Source of the DNA: Bacteroides sp.
Lineage (GTDB): Bacteria > Bacteroidota > Bacteroidia > Bacteroidales > Bacteroidaceae
Direction of reading: 5' to 3'
DNA: 64,000 nucleotides
Assembly (NCBI GenBank): GCA_019416685.1
Contig: DXWV01000059.1
Coordinates: 208,872-272,871 of the forward strand
Position numbers and translations under genes: made by a program. The notes below the pieces were generated by a model. It was given only the letters and a program-made list of their open reading frames with translations. It was not told the DNA's origin and did no database searches. The stretch's first letter is position 1. Each line of letters begins with the position of its first letter. This document shows positions 42,859-50,391 of this stretch, in pieces.

Positions 42859-44798
42859 AACGATGTATGAAATATGCTCTAAAGTTGTATTGTGTAATTT
42901 ATTGTTGTATATTTTTCTGCGCATGTTCTACTCGGGTTGAATCTGATCGTGTCCATCATGTGGGGCGATTTGTTTCCGGTGATTATCCTTTAATGGTTTT
43001 ATCGCCCGATTTTACTGTTTTTGCAGTTAATGATACTTTGCCGGAGCACTTTCTTCGACTTAGGGACGGACGGGATTTTCCATTAGTTGCTCTGTTGAAA
43101 GTTGATGACGTTTATTATCGTTTTATAGGTAAAGATGAAAAACGGCTTAAAGCTTTAGCTCCAGTAGCTTCAGATGGGGATTGGGTGGGGAAATACACTT
43201 TTTTGTATCCGGATATGAATTGGATGAATCCGAACTATGATGATAGCCATTGGCTCACGGGCAATGGCGCTTTTGGTACGGAATATATTGATGATATTCA
43301 TACTTTTTGGGCGTCACGTGATATTTATGTGCGCAGGAAAATACCTTGTAACTATTCATATTCTGATTCAGCTCGCTTCTATTTACGTTACGTTCATGAC
43401 GAAGCGATTAATTTGTTTATCAATGGACATGAGCTTTTGAATACCGGTTATGCTTGGAGTTACCATGGAATAATGGAAATTCCATCCGATATTGTAAAGA
43501 CGATGAGGGATACGACCTCTATTATTGCAGCACATTGTAATAATCTGGCAGGGAAAGGGGTTTTGGATTTTGGCATTTATGTAGAAGAAAAACGCCCGGG
43601 TAAGGTGCTTTCGGCTATTTTGACTGATGTTGACATGCAAGCTTCGCAGACCTACTATACTTTTCGGTGTGGCACGGTTGAATTGAAATTTACAGTCTTG
43701 GCACCATATGGAATTGATGATCTAAATATGGTTTCTCTTCCGTTGAATTTCTTAACTTATGAAATTTGTGCTTTGGACGGAAAAATACACGATACAGAGA
43801 TTGTTTTTGAATTGTCAACAGAAAAAATATTTGGTAAGAATACTTTAAATATTTCACAAAAGGATGGGTTGTATATAATGCAGGTAGGGAGTGTAGAACA
43901 GAATTTATGGATTAATAAGGATACCGGTAAGCCTTCATGGGGCTTTTTCTATTGGGCAATGAAGGGAGAAGGTATTACTATGTTGACAGATAAAGATGGT
44001 AAGTGGACTTCTGTCATTGCTAAGTCTATAGGAGTTAAGAAGAACGATGGTCATTTATTAATTGCTTTTGACGAGTTGTCACCTCTGCAATATTTTGGAG
44101 AGAATTTACATCCTTGTTGGAATAAAGATGGGGTCAAATCAATGAAAACCTTATTGAGCGAAACGTTTCCTAATTATTCTTTTATCAGAGCAAAGTGTGA
44201 TCAATTTGATGATGATTATATGTTGAAGGGATATCGTTTGGCAGGTGATGATTGGGCACAACATTTCTTGCTACCTTACCGTAATCTTTGGAGTTGTCAT
44301 CGTTTGGCTGTCACTACAGATAAAGATATTATTTGTTTTGCCGACACGGTTGGGAATGTGCGCGCTACCTATGAACTTGGAGCAATGTCCCTTTTCTGGA
44401 ATTCTTCTACGGAGCGAATAAAGGCATTGATAAATCCAATTTTTCAGTACAGTGAATCGGGTAAGTGGAACAAGAGTTATCCGGCTTATGATGTAGGAAG
44501 CTATCCGATAGCCCGCGCTCAGATTAATGAAGGAGAATACCCTGTGCTATCTGCATCTAATATGCTTCTTCTTACGGCAGCCATCACAAGAGCAGATAAC
44601 TCATCGGATTATGCTCGTAAACACTGGAATGCGCTTACCCGGTGGGGTAATTTTCTAATTAACAACGATTCTAACAATGATTCTGTTAAAGAGATGAAAG
44701 CAGATGCCCTGCTTCCGAGTTATACATTGGAAGCAAAAAGAATCTTGGGAATTTCTGCTTACAGTGATTTGGTAAATCATATTTGTAGAAAGAAATAA
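42849..44798 (+). CDS. Glutaminase A-like lipoprotein with short C-terminus
   Basis: 649 aa. The start is 42849 or, as an ATGA overlap with the preceding stop, 42855. The lipobox lies in CCIFFCACSTR. It carries the sugar-binding-like segment (WMNPNYDDSHWLTGNGAFGTE) and then the DUF5127/DUF4965/DUF1793 order of Bacteroidetes and fungal GtaA-type proteins (LNFLTYEICALDGKIHDTEIVF, YRLAGDDWAQHFLLPYRNLWSC, LINPIFQYSESGKW, YDVGSYPIARAQ). In the family the next motif is an EECGNM-like sequence; here it is LSASNM. The protein stops soon after RILGISAYSDLVN, where relatives as I remember them continue about 200 residues. It is probably inactive or altered, perhaps a binding protein. Operon with the transglutaminase-like gene. 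Confidence 0.75.
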   Translation: MEMKRCMKYALKLYCVIYCCIFFCACSTRVESDRVHHVGRFVSGDYPLMVLSPDFTVFAVNDTLPEHFLRLRDGRDFPLVALLKVDDVYYRFIGKDEKRLKALAPVASDGDWVGKYTFLYPDMNWMNPNYDDSHWLTGNGAFGTEYIDDIHTFWASRDIYVRRKIPCNYSYSDSARFYLRYVHDEAINLFINGHELLNTGYAWSYHGIMEIPSDIVKTMRDTTSIIAAHCNNLAGKGVLDFGIYVEEKRPGKVLSAILTDVDMQASQTYYTFRCGTVELKFTVLAPYGIDDLNMVSLPLNFLTYEICALDGKIHDTEIVFELSTEKIFGKNTLNISQKDGLYIMQVGSVEQNLWINKDTGKPSWGFFYWAMKGEGITMLTDKDGKWTSVIAKSIGVKKNDGHLLIAFDELSPLQYFGENLHPCWNKDGVKSMKTLLSETFPNYSFIRAKCDQFDDDYMLKGYRLAGDDWAQHFLLPYRNLWSCHRLAVTTDKDIICFADTVGNVRATYELGAMSLFWNSSTERIKALINPIFQYSESGKWNKSYPAYDVGSYPIARAQINEGEYPVLSASNMLLLTAAITRADNSSDYARKHWNALTRWGNFLINNDSNNDSVKEMKADALLPSYTLEAKRILGISAYSDLVNHICRKK

Positions 44799-44809
44799 TT
44801 CTCTTAACT

Positions 44810-45268
44810 ATGGTTAGGTTATTGGCATCTATTTTTAAAAGAATAAGAAACTTCAGGAGTATCTTTCTCTATTCTACTTTTTTCTCGAATAAAGTTTTAT
44901 TTCCTGTTTCTGAACCCAGTTTATTGAAAGTGGATTCTACCTTAAATAAAGAGAATATTTATTGCATAAAAGAGAATGTGTATTTAAATGCTTCCCGGGA
45001 TATATTAATATCGTGGGATAAAGAAATTCATCTCAAGGGTAAGCAAGCGGGGCTATTTCTGGAAGCACTTGTTTCTGCATCGGATTATGTTTTATTAGAT
45101 CAGAGAGCATTAGAAATTATTTGGCCGGATCATTCTGGAAATATGAAACGTTTACATACACTTGCCGGAAGGCTGCGCAAATATTTGCAAGAGGTAGATA
45201 GTGATATTAGGTTAGAAAAGGCTCCGGGGTATTATAGGTTGATAATAGAAGCTAATGAGATGGTATAA
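44810..45268 (+). CDS. Stand-alone winged-helix protein (OmpR/PhoB-type DNA-binding domain)
   Basis: 152 aa. Residues about 55-150 fit the trans_reg_C fold: a beta start (ILISWDKEIHLKGKQAGLFLEALVSAS), a helix pair (LLDQRALEIIWPDHSGNMKRLHTLAGRLRKYLQEV) and the wing hairpin (IRLEKAPGYYRLII). The N-terminus is basic and hydrophobic (RNFRSIFLYSTFF) but not a clear membrane helix. There is no receiver domain. It begins 11 bases after the glutaminase-like gene, so it is probably in the same operon and may regulate the genes that follow. Moderate certainty in the fold, low in targets. Confidence 0.65.
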   Translation: MVRLLASIFKRIRNFRSIFLYSTFFSNKVLFPVSEPSLLKVDSTLNKENIYCIKENVYLNASRDILISWDKEIHLKGKQAGLFLEALVSASDYVLLDQRALEIIWPDHSGNMKRLHTLAGRLRKYLQEVDSDIRLEKAPGYYRLIIEANEMV

Positions 45269-45353
45269 TAAATTGATTTAGGAATATAATAAATACTCAC
45301 AAGGCCATGCAAAAGGTTTGTTAGTCGTTTTGTGAGATATTTGTGAGATGAGT

Positions 45354-45387
45354 TTTGGCTTCTGTTAAGATAAAGGCTTTACATTTG
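45354..45387 (+). promoter_or_regulatory. Promoter before the lipoprotein/O-antigen-ligase genes
   Basis: TTTG (45354-45357) and perfect TACATTTG (45380-45387), 22 bases apart. Transcription would start near 45394, before a 28-codon frame and 260 bases before the lipoprotein gene. Confidence 0.5.
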
Positions 45388-45417
45388 CGATATGTAAAAA
45401 CAATTAATGATTTGGAG

Positions 45418-45504
45418 ATGAAATTTGAAGGTGTAATATTTCTTATTGGCATTAATCTTCTATATATAACAGTGACACTAATGAATGGAAGGACTCTTAA
45501 TTAG
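45418..45504 (+). CDS. Possible 28-aa hydrophobic peptide
   Basis: ATG at 45418 preceded by GGAG at 6 bases, ending TAG at 45504. The product has a charged N-terminus (MKFEG), a hydrophobic core (VIFLIGINLLYITVTLM) and a short polar tail. It could be a leader or small membrane peptide, but chance occurrence in AT-rich DNA is quite possible. Confidence 0.25.
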   Translation: MKFEGVIFLIGINLLYITVTLMNGRTLN

Positions 45505-45656
45505 AGAAAATTGTTTTTTTTCTCAAAAAGAGTAAATAAAGAACTGATGATTAAATTGATATCTTTTTTGATATGTATTCGAATATTGAGCTGGCTGTAG
45601 AATGACATATTTAAGATATATGAGTTTTTATATGTTTTAATAAATTGAAATGAATT

Positions 45657-46316
45657 ATGAAATTAAAGAAAATTATTTTGTTTTTGAATGTTCCAACTTT
45701 AATTATGTCTGTGGCTTTGATTTTACAAAGTTGTAATTCGGATAATTATGGATCTACAGCTTCTTCATCTATGAATAATAGTAGTGAACTAGTGATTAAT
45801 TCTATTGTAGAATCTGATGAGTTTTTGGATTTTGAAATGAACAGTAAGCTTGTTTCAGAGAAAGTTCAAGCCTATATTTCTAAACTTAGTAAGGAGGAGT
45901 TTGATGAACTAATGTATTATCGTAATGATGATGATTATATGGATGATTTCGTAAATAAAGCCGGAATTAGTAATGAGATATTGTTAGTTGCGAAGTCTAG
46001 AGATGCGCTATTGAATAATACTGATTTCTTAAAATTAAATAATACGGAACAAACTCAGCTCTTTTTAGAATTTCATGAGAAAGATATGCGAATGTTAATA
46101 AAGACTCGTACAGAAGGAGGAATGGGAGAATGTGACCGACGTAGACAATCTGATTATTCTTGGGCTAGAGCTGTAGCTGATATAGGATTGATTGGTTGTA
46201 CATGTGCGTTAGAAGTCCCAGTTGTTGCTTGTGCTTGCTATGCTCTTGTTATGGCTAATTATGCCAATGATATTAGATTGGCAGATAGAGCTTATAGGGA
46301 TTGTGTAGGTCATTGA
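45657..46316 (+). CDS. Lipoprotein with Cys-rich hydrophobic C-terminal module
   Basis: 219 aa. Lipobox LQSC (Cys26). An acidic, helical middle (45-150) ends in TRTEGG (Gly154-Gly155), after which a separate module of about 64 residues begins. It holds six Cys (159, 181, 183, 192, 194, 216) in an Ala/Val-rich hydrophobic stretch (IGLIGCTCALEVPVVACACYALVMANYA) flanked by charged ends (ECDRRRQ, DRAYRDC). No family recognised. The module looks like a secreted disulfide or membrane-active peptide carried on a lipoprotein, but cleavage after Gly-Gly is only inferred. The next gene, 2 bases away, is a small membrane protein. Confidence 0.6.
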   Translation: MKLKKIILFLNVPTLIMSVALILQSCNSDNYGSTASSSMNNSSELVINSIVESDEFLDFEMNSKLVSEKVQAYISKLSKEEFDELMYYRNDDDYMDDFVNKAGISNEILLVAKSRDALLNNTDFLKLNNTEQTQLFLEFHEKDMRMLIKTRTEGGMGECDRRRQSDYSWARAVADIGLIGCTCALEVPVVACACYALVMANYANDIRLADRAYRDCVGH

Positions 46317-46318
46317 TT

Positions 46319-46570
46319 ATGAAATGGTATTATAAAGTGTTTTGCACATTAGTTGTGCTATATTTGATCATATCGGTGGTAGATAGGTTTTATTCAATTG
46401 ATTCTTTTTATTTGTCGATAAGTAGCTTATTTGCATGGGGGATGTTGGCTTTTATTTCAATAGAAACAATTCCTAAAGAGAATTTGGGACGAAAAATATG
46501 GCATTATGTTTCTATTTGCGCTGTTTTTCTACTAATATTTATAACCTTATTTAGAATGATAATGAAATAG
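46319..46570 (+). CDS. Small membrane protein (83 aa)
   Basis: ATG at 46319, immediately after the lipoprotein stop; a longer frame from 46301 overlaps it and is not needed. Three hydrophobic segments are at about 5-20, 28-44 and 58-80 (VFCTLVVLYLIISVV, LSISSLFAWGMLAFISI, HYVSICAVFLLIFITLF). No known family. Tight spacing implies a partner of the lipoprotein, for instance a processing or protective protein, which is inference only. Confidence 0.55.
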   Translation: MKWYYKVFCTLVVLYLIISVVDRFYSIDSFYLSISSLFAWGMLAFISIETIPKENLGRKIWHYVSICAVFLLIFITLFRMIMK

Positions 46571-46749
46571 GTACTGACAAGACAGAACTTAAATATATTG
46601 TTTGAGTTCTGTTTTATGTGATATAGAAGGCAATAAAAACTTGCGAGGTTAGTATTCCTCCTAATGGAGTTGGTCTTGTACTAATATAATATGGTAGGTG
46701 GTATTTTTGATCTTTTGAAGGATTGGAAATGCTGGAAATTCATCTGATA

Positions 46750-48348
46750 ATGAATAAAATATCTTATTTCCTATTCGCAACTTTGTGTTTAGGCGGTCTT
46801 TTTGTTTCTTCGCGGCAGTTTACGGACTCATACATAGTTCCAAAATGGTGCTTTGTGTTGTTTGTACTATTAATATTATTAGAATATGAAGTTGTGAAGG
46901 TATTATTAAGCAAGCAATATAAAAAAATGAAGATAAATGTCTTCGTGTATGGCTTTATCATTGTAATTTCTTGTTTATTGCAGGCAATGTTTGGAATAAT
47001 GCAGGCTTTGGGATTGTTTTACACATCTTCTGTTTTTAAAGTGACGGGGAGTTTTGATAATCCAGCAGGCTTTGCGTCATGTCTGTGTATTGGTATGCCT
47101 TTTATCGGATTTATGTTATTGAAAAACAATAATAAATATATCCGATATGGTGGATGGGTGATAGGACTTGTAATCATGGTAGCTGTCATTCTGTCACAAT
47201 CAAGAGCTGCCGTTATAAGCATTGCATTTATTTGTTTCATCTTTTTTTGCATGGAGTTTTCTCGTAAAAAATGTATAAAGTATCTTTCTTTTGTATGCTT
47301 TGCTCTATTACTATTCGGATGTTACTGGCTGAAAAAAGATTCGGCAGACGGGCGACTACTTATTTGGCAATGTAGTATGGACATGGTAAAAGAAGCACCA
47401 TGGCTTGGTCATGGAATCGGAAGTTTTGAAGCTAATTATATGGATTATCAGGCAGATTATTTTAGGCAACACGAGCAAAGTCGTTATTTCATGTTAGCTG
47501 ATAATGTGAAACATCCTTTTAATGAATTTCTGGGTATTCTTCTGAATTTTGGATTTATCGGCTTATTAATAATATTCGTAATGATAGCTATATTGGTATA
47601 TTGTTATAAAAGTAACCCTTGCATGGAGAAACAAATAGTTCTTTATTCTCTCGTCTCAATAGGTATATTCTCACTTTTTTCTTATCCATTCTCTTATCCT
47701 TTTACATGGATTATTACTACTTTGTGTGTTTTTATTCTCATAAGGGAATATATCACTAAGATTTTTGTTCGGTCGATGATAAAAAATGTTATATGTATCC
47801 TTGTCCTTTTTTGTTCTTTTGGAGGTATTTACAAATTGCTAGAACGTGTAAAGGCGGAAAAAGAATGGGGAAGGGCATCGTCATCATCCGCACTTCTATT
47901 TTCCGGATCATACAACAAAGCTCTCCAGACTTATGAAATACTTGAGATAAAATTCCATGATAATCCTTATTTTCTTTATAATTATGCTGCCATGCTACTG
48001 GAAAATAAACAATATAAAGAGAGTTTGCAAATAGCACTACAGTGTCGTAAATATTGGGCAGACTATGATTTGGAACTTATCATCGGAGATAACTATCAAG
48101 AATTAGCTAATCCGAAGGCGGCAAAGAGATATTACGATAATGCCTCTATGATGTGTCCTTCTCGTTTCCTGCCTCTTTATCGATTGTTTCATTTGTATAA
48201 AAATATCGAAGACAGAGAACGTATGCTTAGTGTTGCTAAATTGATCATTGATAAACCCATAAAGATTAAAACTCCTGTCATACAAATGATGAAGAGAGAA
48301 ATGGAAAAAGAACAGATGCGGATATTTAATAAAGAACAGATCGAATAA
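46750..48348 (+). CDS. O-antigen ligase/polymerase-family membrane protein with TPR tail
   Basis: 532 aa from the ATG at 46750 (MNKISYFLFATLCLGG); 46723 and 46729 are alternative starts. About ten membrane helices span residues 5-365, with the Wzy_C/O-antigen ligase pattern: SFDNPAGFASCLCIGMPF, SQSRAAVISIAFI, and the long periplasmic loop GRLLIWQCSMDMVKEAPWLGHGIGSFEANYMDYQADYF ending VKHPFNEFLGILLNFG. TPR-like helices follow at about 385-525. The family joins lipid-linked glycans to lipid A core or proteins, or polymerises them. No glycan-synthesis genes are near, so a dedicated substrate, such as the neighbouring exported proteins, should be considered. 180 bases after the small membrane gene. 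Confidence 0.82.
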   Translation: MNKISYFLFATLCLGGLFVSSRQFTDSYIVPKWCFVLFVLLILLEYEVVKVLLSKQYKKMKINVFVYGFIIVISCLLQAMFGIMQALGLFYTSSVFKVTGSFDNPAGFASCLCIGMPFIGFMLLKNNNKYIRYGGWVIGLVIMVAVILSQSRAAVISIAFICFIFFCMEFSRKKCIKYLSFVCFALLLFGCYWLKKDSADGRLLIWQCSMDMVKEAPWLGHGIGSFEANYMDYQADYFRQHEQSRYFMLADNVKHPFNEFLGILLNFGFIGLLIIFVMIAILVYCYKSNPCMEKQIVLYSLVSIGIFSLFSYPFSYPFTWIITTLCVFILIREYITKIFVRSMIKNVICILVLFCSFGGIYKLLERVKAEKEWGRASSSSALLFSGSYNKALQTYEILEIKFHDNPYFLYNYAAMLLENKQYKESLQIALQCRKYWADYDLELIIGDNYQELANPKAAKRYYDNASMMCPSRFLPLYRLFHLYKNIEDRERMLSVAKLIIDKPIKIKTPVIQMMKREMEKEQMRIFNKEQIE

Positions 48349-48534
48349 ATGATAGGATTGCCAGAAAGTTCATTAAAATATTACTTGGGCTTACTTAAGC
48401 AATATTTCGATTTTTAATTACTATCTAAAGTTTCCTATCTCTTTGAAAAGATGATATTCTCTTTTTTTTAAGTCTATTGTAAAGAATGTTTGAAATATAA
48501 ATAATCCAGAGCTCTTTTGGAAATTCAGGTTATA

Positions 48535-48999
48535 TTATTGACACAATCGTCTTAGTACCTCTTCGTGCTCCGGGAAAAGCTTAGATAATTCATCAAATGT
48601 ACCTAACTCGAAATTATCGAATGTAAAGGCAGGAGCAACCGCACAACTAACCAGCGCATATCCGAAATGTGAAGGCAGCTCGGCAGCAAACCAACATCCG
48701 GGCTCGATAGCTACTTGCTGCTCGCCGGAAATATCGGTATTCATCAAATGAGTGACTAATCTTCCGTCAGGGTGGATTACATATAACATCAGGGGGTATC
48801 CGGCATGATAGTACCATACTTCCGGTGAAGATAGTCTATGAAATGCTGATATTTCATTATTCTCTAATAAATAATATATGGAAGTCATAGCGGGTTTGTT
48901 ACCATCTACCATTTTTCCGGTTCGGAAAATTTCTCTGTAATACCCTCCCTCCGGGTGGCGACGTAAATTTAGATGTTCTATCCAATCTGCTGCTTTCAT
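48535..48999 (-). CDS. Cupin domain protein (DUF985 family)
   Basis: 154 aa. It starts AADWIEHLNLRRHPEGGYYREIFRT and carries TSIYYLLENNEISAFHRLSSPEVWYYHAGYPL and the conserved PGCWFAAELPSHFGYALVSCAVAPAFTFDNFELG, all features of the DUF985/cupin-5 family. The biochemical role of the family is not settled; sugar-related binding is suggested for some members. Cytoplasmic, single gene, converging on the O-antigen ligase gene. No sign of an operon with the AraC gene, which ends behind a hairpin 217 bases upstream. Confidence 0.88.
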   Translation of the reverse strand: MKAADWIEHLNLRRHPEGGYYREIFRTGKMVDGNKPAMTSIYYLLENNEISAFHRLSSPEVWYYHAGYPLMLYVIHPDGRLVTHLMNTDISGEQQVAIEPGCWFAAELPSHFGYALVSCAVAPAFTFDNFELGTFDELSKLFPEHEEVLRRLCQ

Positions 49000-49164
49000 A
49001 AAATTACTGATTTATTGATATAGCCCAGGATGAGGACTGTTATATTGTCTGAATTACAAATGTATATGAATGTATGGACAGTAACAAGTAAAGTAACTAA
49101 TATATTAGTTATATTAACTCTTCATTTATTCCGGCAGATACCAGTGAGATTGAATAGTTATATA

Positions 49165-49205
49165 CATTGGGTTACGCATCCTGTAAGGATTTGTGTAACC
49201 CAATG
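49165..49205 (-). terminator. Hairpin after the AraC gene
   Basis: CATTGGGTTAC (49165-49175) pairs with GTAACCCAATG (49195-49205), with ATCCT/AGGAT continuing the stem. It lies 11 bases past the AraC stop. The T-run on the minus strand is weak, so termination is probable but not certain. Confidence 0.55.
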
Positions 49206-49215
49206 CTTAAAGTAT

Positions 49216-50154
49216 TTATACCGCCATAATATGGTGGGATGTCTGTGTTGTGGTTCTGAAGTATATGGTTCTGTTCTTGTTTTCTCTATACTGCGTAGGG
49301 GATAGCTTCAAATAATTAGTAAATAGCCTTGAGAAATAAAGAGGATCATCGAAGCCTACTAACGGACTGATTTGATTGACTTTCATTTCTGTTTCTTCCA
49401 GATAATGGCAGGCTTTCTCCATACGGAGTTGTGCCAGATACTTTGATGGGGAAGTACCAATCTGGGCTATGAATATCCTGGAGAAGTAGGATACAGATAG
49501 GTTTACATGTTCTGCCATATTTTTTAGGGAAAGATGTTTGTGCAGATTCTCCCGCATAAATTTTAAGGAAGTATCAATGATATTACTTTCTCTAATGGTT
49601 TCTGATTCCTTTTTATTCTGATTGGAACATCTTATGATGCCCAGAAAATGGAAAAACACACTGGCTGCATACGACATCTGTTCGGTGCTGCTTTCTTGTT
49701 GTAATGTATCGAATATCTCTTCGAACATGTCTATCTTATTTTTAAATCTCGACTGTGAGTTATAAGGCATGTCTTGAGGTATATCGAATCCTTTACTGAA
49801 ATACCCTGCTTTTTTACCGTTGAAGTGAATCCAGTAAATGGACCATGGCTTCCCTTTACTGCTTCCATAAGCGTGTGGGGTTCCCTGAGGGATAATAAAG
49901 AATTGATCTTCTGTTACTTTTGACTTTTTGCCATTGTATTCGAGCCATCCTTCGCCTTTTACACAATATATAAGAATGTAATCGGTGGAGTTTTCCGACT
50001 CTCTACGACAGTAATGATATTCGGCATTTGGAAAATAACCCATACCGGAGAAATACAACTCTTTACCTAATTCGTCATTCTTGAACTTTTCAATTGCGAA
50101 TGAGGGAAGACTTATCAGTCGTTCACCTTTGAATCCTTCTTTGATCTTCAGCAT
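49216..50154 (-). CDS. AraC-family regulator with cupin-type sensor domain
   Basis: 312 aa. The N-terminal sugar-sensing cupin is at about 50-160 (DYILIYCVKGEGWLEYNGKKSKVTEDQFFIIPQGTPHAYGSS, IYWIHFNGKKAGYF). The C-terminal double HTH at about 200-300 includes HLSLKNMAEHVNLSVSYFSRIFIAQIGTSPSKYLAQLRMEKACHYLEETEMKVNQISPLVGFDDPLYFSRLFTNYLKLSPTQYRE. It is a close paralogue of the protein at 63257. It probably responds to a monosaccharide released by the enzymes nearby. A perfect -7 box (TATATTTG, 50197-50190 on the minus strand) precedes it. It is divergent from the HTCS and a candidate reader of the shared operator. Confidence 0.92.
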   Translation of the reverse strand: MLKIKEGFKGERLISLPSFAIEKFKNDELGKELYFSGMGYFPNAEYHYCRRESENSTDYILIYCVKGEGWLEYNGKKSKVTEDQFFIIPQGTPHAYGSSKGKPWSIYWIHFNGKKAGYFSKGFDIPQDMPYNSQSRFKNKIDMFEEIFDTLQQESSTEQMSYAASVFFHFLGIIRCSNQNKKESETIRESNIIDTSLKFMRENLHKHLSLKNMAEHVNLSVSYFSRIFIAQIGTSPSKYLAQLRMEKACHYLEETEMKVNQISPLVGFDDPLYFSRLFTNYLKLSPTQYRENKNRTIYFRTTTQTSHHIMAV

Positions 50155-50363
50155 AGTATTAAAATAATTAAAGGTTATTGCTCATGGTGCAAATATAAGG
50201 GAGCAGTTTTGCAATGGATATGCGATAAAAATGAAAAAGTATCAGATTTTGATTTTGTGAGGTATAGATACCTTTTTTAGTGAATATATTATATTTTAGT
50301 ACCGGAATTTTATATTTTTCAGCGTTTATATTAGGGAAAAAGTATTTTTTGATACTTAATAGT

Positions 50364-50371
50364 TATTTTTG
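50364..50371 (+). promoter_or_regulatory. -7 box of the HTCS gene
   Basis: TATTTTTG matches TAnnTTTG 20 bases before the HTCS ATG, implying a very short leader. No operator half-site precedes it, so the regulator does not seem to be part of its own candidate regulon. Confidence 0.5.
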
Positions 50372-50391
50372 TATCCATATATTGTATTACT

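Larger units (their letters stand above)
45269..45656. other. Intergenic region with a promoter and a possible peptide gene
   Basis: 388 AT-rich bases. A good promoter (45354-45387) and a 28-codon frame (45418-45504) are described separately; nothing else recognised. Confidence 0.5.

Noticed and set aside
49030..49305. 91-codon rightward frame beside the AraC gene
   Set aside because: It runs through the AraC hairpin and into the AraC gene on the other strand, with no domain or signal; a chance frame.
50190..50255. Operator before the AraC gene at 49216
   Set aside because: A TTATCGCATATC word lies near the right place on the minus strand, but it has a base inserted and there is no partner half-site.
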